Shown here: positions 8,434 through 13,240 of the stretch, one piece after another
Layout of the letters: every line of letters starts with the position of its first letter
Numbering within the stretch: position 1 is the stretch's first letter
From: Candidatus Segetimicrobium genomatis
Lineage (GTDB): Bacteria; Sysuimicrobiota; Sysuimicrobiia; Sysuimicrobiales; Segetimicrobiaceae
Reading direction: 5' to 3'
NCBI GenBank assembly: GCA_005882445.1
Contig: VBAN01000117.1
Coordinates: 1-13,240 of the forward strand
Length of the DNA: 13,240 bases
Translations under genes and position numbers: made by a program
Notes under the pieces: model-generated
The model's database searches: none
What the model saw: only the letters and a program-made list of their open reading frames with translations
What the model was told of the DNA's origin: nothing

Positions 8434-9198
8434 TCATCCGGTCCACAGCCCATCGGGATCAAATCGCCTGATGGCGTCCAGTTCCTCACGGGTCGGCCCG
8501 GGCGTTTCTCGAAGATCCGGCGCCGCCCGCACCGGCCAGCCGGTCTCCGCGCGGAGCTCCTCCAGCGTCACCCCGGGATGGAGGCTCTCCAGCACCATCT
8601 CCCCCGATTCGGCATCGAAGCCGAACATGCCCAGGCTCGTGATCACGCGCCCCGGCCCACCGCGGCTGAGGCCCACCGTCTCCCGCCATCCCCGGCCCGT
8701 CCCGAACCCCGGGGAGGTGAGATACCGGACCCGCTCGGGAAACCGCCGGCGCTCGTGGTGGACCAGCACCACGGTCCGCCGGGCGAGCGCGGCGATGTCC
8801 GCCGCGCCGCCGCTGCCGGGAAGCCGGATGCGCCGCCCCCTGTCCTCCGCCCAGGTGGTGTTGAGGTTGCCGAACCGGTCGACTTCAGCCCCGCCGAGAA
8901 ACCCCACGTCCACCCGGCCCCGCTGCAGGTGGCTCATCACGTCGACGAGCGTCGTGCACATGAGCGCTCCCGCGATGTTGGGCGGATCGCCCATCGTGAT
9001 GATCGGCGCGGCCGGCGGTGAGGACCGGATGACGCCGTTCTCGAACAGGCCGACGGCGCGCGGCGCGTGCAGGGCCCGGGCGAGGGCAAACCCCAGAAGT
9101 GGAAGGCGCATGCCCACAAACACGACCTCGCCATCCCGAATCTCCCGGGCCGCGGCGGCCACCATCACCTGGCGCCGGGTGATCGCGCTCGTCCGCAC
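8434..9198 (-). CDS. CoA-transferase family I, subunit B (glutaconate CoA-transferase GctB type)
   Basis: The beta subunit of a two-subunit family I CoA-transferase, which moves CoA between acyl-CoA and a free acid through a glutamyl-CoA thioester. The GTG at 9198 is used: GAGGACGG overlaps the stop of subunit A just upstream, indicating translational coupling. Compared with Acidaminococcus GctB, the sequence aligns throughout: VGMRLPLLGFALA, the catalytic Glu53 in LFENG, GGAEVDRFGNLNTT, LPGSGGAADIAALA, VHHERRRFPERVRYLTSPG and SLHPGVTLEEL. The catalytic Glu is kept, so a transferase is more likely than an IpdB-type hydrolase. Within the paa-type operon it could load CoA on, or take it off, the substrate acid. 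254 residues, full length. Confidence 0.88.
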   Translation of the reverse strand: MRTSAITRRQVMVAAAAREIRDGEVVFVGMRLPLLGFALARALHAPRAVGLFENGVIRSSPPAAPIITMGDPPNIAGALMCTTLVDVMSHLQRGRVDVGFLGGAEVDRFGNLNTTWAEDRGRRIRLPGSGGAADIAALARRTVVLVHHERRRFPERVRYLTSPGFGTGRGWRETVGLSRGGPGRVITSLGMFGFDAESGEMVLESLHPGVTLEELRAETGWPVRAAPDLRETPGPTREELDAIRRFDPDGLWTG

Positions 9199-9211
9199 GA
9201 TGCCGCCGTCC

Positions 9212-10052
9212 TCAGAAACCGTAGTTCACCGGGGCGGCCGGCTGCGGGGTGCGGGGGCGAAGCCGTTCCACCCGGTCCCCGCCCAGGCGGCTCAGGTACC
9301 CCGCGTGTCCGCGCGTGCCGAGCACCATCCGGTCGAGCCAAACCAGGAAGCCCGCCCGCGCGCGCGTCTCGCACTTCGGCGACCGCGCTCACGAGGAAAC
9401 CCGGCACGAGCGTCCGATTCGGATCGCTGGTGATGACCGCATCGTCCACCAGTTCCTCGCAGGTGAGCAGCACCGTCTCTGCCGCCCGCGCCGCCTCGAG
9501 CGAGATGCCCAGGTTGCCCCACAGGTGCGCGTTGCCGTGGCGGTCGCACCGCTGCGCGTGAAGGATCGTGATGTCCGGCCGCAGCGCGCCGACGGCCAGC
9601 AGCCGATCTCCGGTAAACGGGCAGGTCACCTCGCGCATTCGCTCGTGGTCCCGCACGATGTCCGTCCCGAGCGCCGTCCGGGCGGGCAGGTACGGCACCC
9701 CCATCGCCGCGGCCGAGACCGCGAGCGCCACGGTGAGGTTGGAGTGGTCTTCCACCGCGAGCGGCCTGGGGATTCCCTCCTCGACGGCCCGCCGGAAGTT
9801 GTAGGCGATCCCGGCGCCGACGTTCCCCACCCAGGCGGCAATGACCTTGGAGACGCACCCGGCGCCGATGAGTTGATCGAACAAAATGTCGGAGATCGGT
9901 CCGACCAGCACGAGGTCCCGCCGGCGCTGGCGGATGATCTCGTGGCCGGCGGCAAACGGGATGCAGGACTCCAACCCCGTCCCCATGGCGATGACCATCC
10001 CGTCCCGCACGTACCGGGACACCGCCTCGGCGAGCGCCATCACCTTCTGCAC
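9212..10052 (-). pseudogene. CoA-transferase family I, subunit A (GctA type), with a frameshifting internal deletion
   Basis: The alpha subunit partner of the next gene. The GTG at 10052 has an excellent GGAGGTGA (10056-10063) upstream, and an overlap of 13 bases with the zinc-ribbon gene suggests coupling. The first 230 or so residues are normal for the family: LAEAVSRYVRDGMVIAMG, VTCPFTGDRLLAVGALRPD, ILHAQRCDRHGNAHLWG, TCEELVDDAVI, PNRTLVPGFLVSAVAEV. At about 9375 the register changes. The family's C-terminal helix reappears in the neighbouring frame as TRARAGFLVWLDRMVLGTRGHAGYLSRLG and ends at TGA 9214-9212, just before subunit B. The segment corresponding to PYGAHPS...YDxD, about 28 residues, is missing. 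Read literally, the original frame runs on as unrelated residues across the subunit B start to 9165. The reconstructed end at 9212 is the natural one. Confidence 0.86.
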
Positions 10053-10264
10053 GCATCACCTCCGCCGGCCGGGGGCAGCGTGCCCCACTTCACGCGCTCG
10101 AACGACGACCGGCAGGCGCGGCAGTGGTACTGCGATGTCAGCGACGTGGATCCGAACAGGCTGCTCAGCTCCGTCTGATCGGAACCGCAGAACGGACAGG
10201 CCGCGGCGGGGGCATCCTGCGGCTGTTGTTGGTCCCGCTCCGGTTTGGCGGCGGCGTCACGCAT
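10040..10264 (-). CDS. Stand-alone zinc-ribbon protein equivalent to the C-terminal domain of PaaD
   Basis: A 74-residue protein with a four-Cys zinc ribbon: Cys23 and Cys26 in ACPFCGS, Cys48 and Cys51 in YHCRACRSSF. The sequence between, ELSSLFGSTSLTSQYHC, closely follows the C-terminal domain of E. coli PaaD (CPRCGS ... SPFGSTACKALYRCNSCREPF, from memory), so it is recognisable as that domain in a separate gene. The ATG at 10264 overlaps the paaC stop by 8 bases (ATGCGTGA), a coupled start. It ends inside the start region of the CoA-transferase A gene. PaaD is thought to help iron-centre assembly of the PaaABC oxygenase; this piece presumably works with the DUF59 protein encoded upstream in the operon. 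Confidence 0.82.
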   Translation of the reverse strand: MRDAAAKPERDQQQPQDAPAAACPFCGSDQTELSSLFGSTSLTSQYHCRACRSSFERVKWGTLPPAGGGDACRR

Positions 10265-11030
10265 GCCGCACCCTGCGCCGCGCCTCATCCCACCGGGACC
10301 AGGGCAGCGGTTCCGCGAGCACCCAGCGGCCGCCCTCGGCGCGGACGGGAGCCGCGAGCCCCGCCCCGCGCAGCAGCGGACCGAACATCTGCAAAAACCG
10401 CTGACGCACCGAGTCCCCGGCCTCCCGCAGCACACCGAGTGTGACCAGCGGAGCAAGCGCGCCGCCCGCATCGGGCCCGAACCAGCACAGCGTATCCGCC
10501 CAGGCCTGCCGGATGATCCCTTCGAGCCCCGCGCGGACGTCCGGGCCTTCCGCGGCCAGTTGCAGCAGCCACCCCTGCCCGTGAATCGCGTGGAACCGCT
10601 CCTCCTCGATCAACTTGCGGGTGCGCTGCCGGAGCGGGAGGTAGCGCGACTCCAGGGCGGTATCCAGCACGAACGCCAGCGCCTGATCCAGCAGGACGTT
10701 GGCGACGATCAGGTGCGGCCAGCTCGACAGCGGCTGCTCGAGCAGCCCGACCGTGCGCGCGTCCTCCGCGGCCCACTCGTGTTCGGAGCGGTGGGGCGCC
10801 CCCGGCAGCTCCTCCAGCAGCCCGTACAGGACGCGGGCGTGCCCCAACTCGTCCTGGGCCATGGCGGTCGCGGCGACTCCGGCCTCGATCGTCGGCCCGC
10901 TGCTGCACCACTCGCCGTACCGGAGCCCCAGCGCATGCTTGTTGTCGGCGAGGGCAACGACGAGGTCGACGAGCGGCGGGAGGGCATCCCGCGGGAGCGC
11001 CGAGGGCCGGTCCAGCAGAGGCGTGCTCAC
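10257..11030 (-). CDS. paaC: PaaC-like subunit of a phenylacetyl-CoA epoxidase-type oxygenase
   Basis: A ferritin-like helical subunit (257 residues) that pairs with PaaA in the multicomponent 1,2-phenylacetyl-CoA epoxidase family. GTG at 11030 lies 10 bases after the paaB stop, with only a weak ribosome-binding site, so coupling to paaB is likely. Family landmarks are LRYGEWCSSGPTIE, LIVANVLLDQAL and HGQGWLLQLA. Unusually it has a full set of possible diiron ligands: Glu40 (RYGEW), Glu61 and His64 (DELGHAR), Asp115 and Glu144 with His147 (EEERFH). In E. coli PaaC, a structural subunit, the corresponding sites read LLGQAR and EARYH and do not form a diiron site. The gene is intact, unlike paaA. 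Its stop overlaps the zinc-ribbon gene start. Confidence 0.88.
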   Translation of the reverse strand: MSTPLLDRPSALPRDALPPLVDLVVALADNKHALGLRYGEWCSSGPTIEAGVAATAMAQDELGHARVLYGLLEELPGAPHRSEHEWAAEDARTVGLLEQPLSSWPHLIVANVLLDQALAFVLDTALESRYLPLRQRTRKLIEEERFHAIHGQGWLLQLAAEGPDVRAGLEGIIRQAWADTLCWFGPDAGGALAPLVTLGVLREAGDSVRQRFLQMFGPLLRGAGLAAPVRAEGGRWVLAEPLPWSRWDEARRRVRHA

Positions 11031-11040
11031 GGATGTCTGT

Positions 11041-11268
11041 TCACGCGTGGGCGTCGACGGCTTCGGTGCGGACGGATTCGACCGGGATGATCGCGCGCCG
11101 CGGCACCACGTACATCTCGATCCACGATTCCTCGTCGTAGATGCTGCGCGCGTAGACGCGCGCCAGGGCGTCGTCGGGCGCGGCCACGCTGCCGACGTGC
11201 CGGAGCGGCTCGCCGTCCACCCGGCGGGCGAATACTTCGTAGACGGGCTCGCTGCCGATGGTTTTCAC
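11041..11268 (-). CDS. paaB: PaaB-like small subunit
   Basis: A 75-residue protein matching the PaaB family, the small subunit that bridges PaaAC heterodimers in the epoxidase complex. The core YEVFARRVDGEPLRHVGSV followed by DDALARVYARSIYDE and the closing MYVVPRRAIIPV corresponds to YEVFVRGKQGLSHRHVGSL and IWVVKASEI of E. coli PaaB (from memory). The GTG at 11268 is the only sensible start; it lies 10 bases after the DUF59-gene stop behind a GGGGGCGG stretch that is a weak ribosome-binding site. It is shorter than E. coli PaaB by about 20 residues, mainly at the C-terminus. It sits after the DUF59 gene and before paaC, so the operon order is A-D(N)-B-C-D(C) rather than the usual A-B-C-D-E. 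Confidence 0.86.
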   Translation of the reverse strand: MKTIGSEPVYEVFARRVDGEPLRHVGSVAAPDDALARVYARSIYDEESWIEMYVVPRRAIIPVESVRTEAVDAHA

Positions 11269-11278
11269 GCCGCCCCCG

Positions 11279-11572
11279 TCACACGCTCACCCCGCACCGG
11301 CGCAGCGCCTGCCGCCCGCGCTCGCTCAGCCGGTCCTTCGTCCACGGGGGATCCCAGGAGACGGCGATGGCGACATCCCGGACCCCCGGGACCCGCAAGA
11401 GCCGCTCGCGGATATCATCCTGGATCATCTCCATGCACGGGCACGCGGTCGCCGTGAAGGTCAGGATGAGCTTCACCGTCCCCGCCTCCACCGCCACCCC
11501 GTAGACGAGCCCCATGTCCACGATGCTGACCGGCCATTCGGGGTCGTTCACCTCCGCGAGGGCCGACAGCAC
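11279..11572 (-). CDS. paaD: DUF59/MIP18-type protein equivalent to the N-terminal domain of PaaD
   Basis: A small (about 97 residues) DUF59-domain protein related to the metal-centre assembly factor PaaD of the phenylacetyl-CoA epoxidase system. The domain reads VLSALAEVNDPEWPVSIVDMGLVYGV, then TATACPCMEMI (Cys44, Cys46) and VSWDPPWTKDRLSERGRQALRRCGV. The last part matches the PPWTTDWI...GREKL stretch that in E. coli PaaD leads into the zinc ribbon. Here the protein stops instead. The start is uncertain: GTG 11572 gives a normal domain length but overlaps the paaA reading frame and has a poor ribosome-binding site. The frame is open further upstream through an 18-bp tandem repeat (giving QGPALE repeats), and another GTG lies about 40 codons farther up. 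The zinc-ribbon half is encoded separately after paaC. Confidence 0.8.
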   Translation of the reverse strand: MLSALAEVNDPEWPVSIVDMGLVYGVAVEAGTVKLILTFTATACPCMEMIQDDIRERLLRVPGVRDVAIAVSWDPPWTKDRLSERGRQALRRCGVSV

Positions 11573-12515
11573 CCCCTCGGGGGTGATCGCGGGGCGCTGC
11601 TCGAGCGCGGGGCCCTGCTCGAGCGCGGGGCCCTGCTCGGGCGCGGGGCGCTGCTGTGTCTCTCGATGAACATCGCGTTGCCGGGACCGCGCCGCTTCCA
11701 CCGGACCAGCACGTCGTCCCACGTGATCGGCCGGTCCATCAGCCACCGGCGCGCGCCCTCGTCGAAGTCCACCGGGAGCGGATAGTCCAGGACGTAGGTG
11801 TCGGTCGCCGGATCGCGGTGGGCGGGCACCGCGAACCCGAGGCTCTCGCACAGCGGCACGGCCGTGCGCAGCCACGTCTGGCGGAGCTGGTCGTTCGTGC
11901 TGCCCTTCAGACGGTACCCGATCTGCTTGCCGTGCGTCTTAAGGGAATCCGGCAGACCGAACCACTCCACCGTCATCGGGAACATCCAGTCCACGGCCTG
12001 CTGGAGCTCCTCCCGGTGCGTGGCGGCGAGGCGGCGCATCCCGTTCTCACCGTGCCGAAGGTGAAAGTTCTCCGCCACGGGCCGTAACTGCAGTTACGGT
12101 AGACGTCCCCGAGCAGCACGTAGCCCGCCCGATCGTAGAAGGCGTTGGCCACGATCAGTTCGATCCACGACCGCAGCGGGACGTCGAAGGCGTACGGGTG
12201 CTTGAATTTCTTGGGGTCGCGGTCGTAGATCAACGCCTCGGTGTCCACGCCGAGGTCCTGGAGGATCCGGTAACCGATGTGCGCGTGGCTCAGCTCGTCC
12301 TGGATGATCGCCAGCGCGGAAATGAGGTTGTTCATCGACGGGCTGTTCTTGGCCGCGGTGTAGTAACTGGGGGCGCTGATCAGCTCGGTGTCGGCTGAGA
12401 CCGTGAGGATGTGCACGAGGGTCTGCCGGTACTCGTCGGTCATCTCATCGGGGCTCTCGACGATATGCCCCTGGGCGATGCGCTCGAGCAGCTGCGCGTC
12501 CGTTACGGCCGCCAT
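11548..12515 (-). pseudogene. paaA: PaaA-like catalytic oxygenase subunit, frameshifted by a small deletion
   Basis: The catalytic diiron subunit of the 1,2-phenylacetyl-CoA epoxidase family, which epoxidises the ring of an aryl-CoA. The ATG at 12515 (MAAVTDAQLLERIAQG) follows a GGGAGAGGGG stretch. The first frame carries the ligands Glu44 (DTELI), Glu74 and His77 (QDELSHAH) and Asp128 (FYDRAG), up to YGPWRR (residue 149). It then becomes nonsense. The family sequence continues in another frame from about 12085 with the last ExxH ligand pair (AENFHLRHGENG) and runs through WFGLPD, STNDQLRQTW and WDDVLVRWKRRGPGN. Only a few residues (about four to eight) are missing at the break, between SYGPWRR and the ENFH motif. 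The tail reads through an 18-bp repeat to the stop at 11548, overlapping the DUF59 gene. It is first in the operon, so the lesion would matter if real. Confidence 0.88.
11591..11656. repeat. 18-bp tandem repeat at the paaA / paaD junction, about 3.6 copies
   Basis: Consecutive units start at 11591, 11609, 11627 and 11645, each beginning GGGGC and running through CTGCTC; the third and fourth differ at one or a few positions and the last is partial. Because 18 is a multiple of three, the array adds whole hexapeptides in any frame. In the paaA frame it gives an Arg/Ser/Ala/Pro-rich tail, and in the paaD frame the repeat Q-G-P-A-L-E. Copy number can change without breaking either frame. Confidence 0.85.
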
Positions 12516-12541
12516 CGCGTCCCGGCCCCTCTCCCGATATG

Positions 12542-12576
12542 ACACGTTTCTTGCACGAACATGCAAAAAAGCGTGT
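12542..12576. promoter_or_regulatory. Imperfect palindrome, candidate PaaX operator
   Basis: Inner arms TTTCTTGCA (12547-12555) and TGCAAAAAA (12562-12570) are complementary at 8 of 9 positions around CGAACA. Outer arms ACACG (12542-12546) and CGTGT (12572-12576) extend the symmetry with one unpaired base. The element lies just downstream of the expected operon start point and across the -35 of the paaX promoter, so a bound dimer could repress both. PaaX regulators are known to bind palindromic sites in paa promoters. The assignment to PaaX is by position; the sequence does not match the E. coli TGATTC site. Confidence 0.55.
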
Positions 12577-12581
12577 ATAAT
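12551..12581 (+). promoter_or_regulatory. Weaker divergent promoter for paaX
   Basis: On the plus strand TTGCAC (12551-12556) and TATAAT (12576-12581) are 19 bases apart, longer than ideal, so this promoter should be weaker than the opposing one. Its -10 abuts the minus-strand -10, forming the near-palindrome TATAATTATTATA (12576-12588). The -35 hexamer lies inside the candidate operator, which would allow autoregulation. Confidence 0.5.
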
Positions 12582-12582
12582 T

Positions 12583-12611
12583 ATTATACGGCCTCGCAGC
12601 GGAGGGGTCAA
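12583..12611 (-). promoter_or_regulatory. Near-consensus sigma-70-type promoter of the paa-type operon
   Basis: On the minus strand TTGACC (12611-12606) and TATAAT (12588-12583) are separated by exactly 17 bases, five of six and six of six matches to consensus. Transcription would start near 12576 and give a leader of about 60 bases before the paaA ATG at 12515. The -35 overlaps the ribosome-binding site of paaX on the other strand. Confidence 0.7.
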
Positions 12612-12617
12612 CCTGAG

Positions 12618-13240
12618 ATGCGCGCGCGCTCGCTGCTCTTCACGGTCTACGGAGACAGCATCCGGCCGCACGGCGGGGAGATCGGGATGCGGAGCCTGAT
12701 CCGCCTGATGGCCCCGCTCGAGCTCTCCCCGCGCGCGGTGCGCGCGGCCGTGTCGCGGATCGCGCGCCAGGGATGGCTCCGCACCCGCCGGGTCGGGCGC
12801 CGGGCGTTCTACTCGCTCACCCCCCAGGGGGCGTGGCGGGTCGAGCAAGGGGTGCGCCGGGTCTACCAGGTGGACCCGGCGCCGTGGGACGGCCGCTGGC
12901 GCCTCCTGACCTACGCGATTCCCGAAGGCCGCCGCAGAGCGCGGGACCGGCTGCGGCGCGAACTGACCTGGTTGGGCCTCGGCCCGCTCTCGAGGAGCAC
13001 CTGGGTCACTCCCCACAACCTCACGGATCTGCTGAGCGAGATCGCCGGCGCGCACGGGCTGGATGGCAACATAGCGATCTTCGAGGCGGCGCACCTGGGC
13101 CCCGGGCAGGACCGCGCGCTCGTGGAGCGCTGCTGGGATCTGGAGGCGATCGGCGCGCAGTACCGCGCGTTCACCGCAGCGACCGGCCGGCGGGCGGCCG
13201 CGTTGCAGAGACGCCTCAGGACGCGGGCGATCTCGGATGA
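12618..13240 (+). CDS. paaX: PaaX-family transcriptional repressor (5' part)
   Basis: The N-terminal 207 or so residues of a PaaX-type regulator; the frame is open to the right edge, so about 80-100 residues are missing. In enteric bacteria PaaX represses paa genes and is released by phenylacetyl-CoA. The ATG at 12618 lies 10 bases after GGAGGGG (12601-12607). The winged-helix DNA-binding domain is at the front (LLFTVYGDSIRPHGGEI, VRAAVSRIARQGWL, RRVGRRAFYSLTPQG), closely following the E. coli protein (SSLYGDSLSHRGGEI, RIGRRSFYSLSDKG, from memory). The PaaX core follows with PWDGRWRLLTYAIPE, ELTWLGLGPLSRSTWVTP, IAIFEA and RCWDLEAIGAQYRAF. The gene is divergent from paaA with overlapping control elements, the classic place for a local regulator of that operon. 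Confidence 0.92.
   Translation, partial: MRARSLLFTVYGDSIRPHGGEIGMRSLIRLMAPLELSPRAVRAAVSRIARQGWLRTRRVGRRAFYSLTPQGAWRVEQGVRRVYQVDPAPWDGRWRLLTYAIPEGRRRARDRLRRELTWLGLGPLSRSTWVTPHNLTDLLSEIAGAHGLDGNIAIFEAAHLGPGQDRALVERCWDLEAIGAQYRAFTAATGRRAAALQRRLRTRAISD

Noticed and set aside
8434..10052. CoA-transferase pair as the steroid ring hydrolase IpdAB
   Set aside because: The B subunit keeps the catalytic Glu in LFENG and aligns better with GctB (LPGSGGA, GNLNTT, HERRRF) than with my recollection of IpdB, in which that Glu is absent.
11591..11656. Tandem repeat as a CRISPR array
   Set aside because: Units of 18 bp are directly adjacent, without spacers, and lie in coding sequence; no cas genes are near.

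Overview
The window is very GC-rich bacterial chromosome, densely packed with Shine-Dalgarno-led genes, and has no phage, IS, CRISPR or tRNA sequence that I can see. Gene content and base composition suggest a GC-rich soil, sediment or hot-spring lineage. The exact phylum cannot be read from the sequence. Several conserved genes carry internal deletions or frameshifts, so the sequence may come from a draft or metagenomic assembly, or this locus may be decaying.

Left part (1-6589): a cell-wall pair on the + strand, namely the 3' end of an N-acetylmuramoyl-L-alanine amidase and a divergent polysaccharide deacetylase of the YibQ type. Next comes a broken leucyl aminopeptidase gene (pepA). It ends tail-to-tail with a minus-strand MIP channel gene, and the two stop codons sit inside one 22-bp inverted repeat. 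Divergent from the channel is an EamA/DMT exporter, followed closely by a broken adenine-deaminase-like gene.

Right part (6625-13240): a long minus-strand operon read from about 12576 leftwards. The order is paaA (broken), a DUF59-only PaaD, paaB, paaC, a separate zinc-ribbon protein that matches the C-terminal part of PaaD, glutaconate-type CoA-transferase subunits A (broken) and B, an aldehyde dehydrogenase, and probably a small Cys/His protein. A PaaX-family repressor gene is transcribed divergently and runs off the right edge. The 102-bp gap between paaA and paaX is AT-rich. It holds a near-consensus promoter for the operon, a weaker divergent promoter for paaX, and an imperfect palindrome between them that is the best operator candidate.

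Working model (inference): a PaaABC-type diiron oxygenase with its maturation factor acts on a CoA thioester that the CoA-transferase can form. The aldehyde dehydrogenase then oxidises a ring-opened aldehyde, and PaaX controls expression in response to an acyl-CoA. The usual neighbours PaaE, PaaF, PaaG, PaaZ and PaaK are absent from the window. PaaD is split into two genes, and PaaC keeps the diiron ligands that E. coli PaaC lacks. This looks like a variant of the phenylacetate system, possibly with another substrate.
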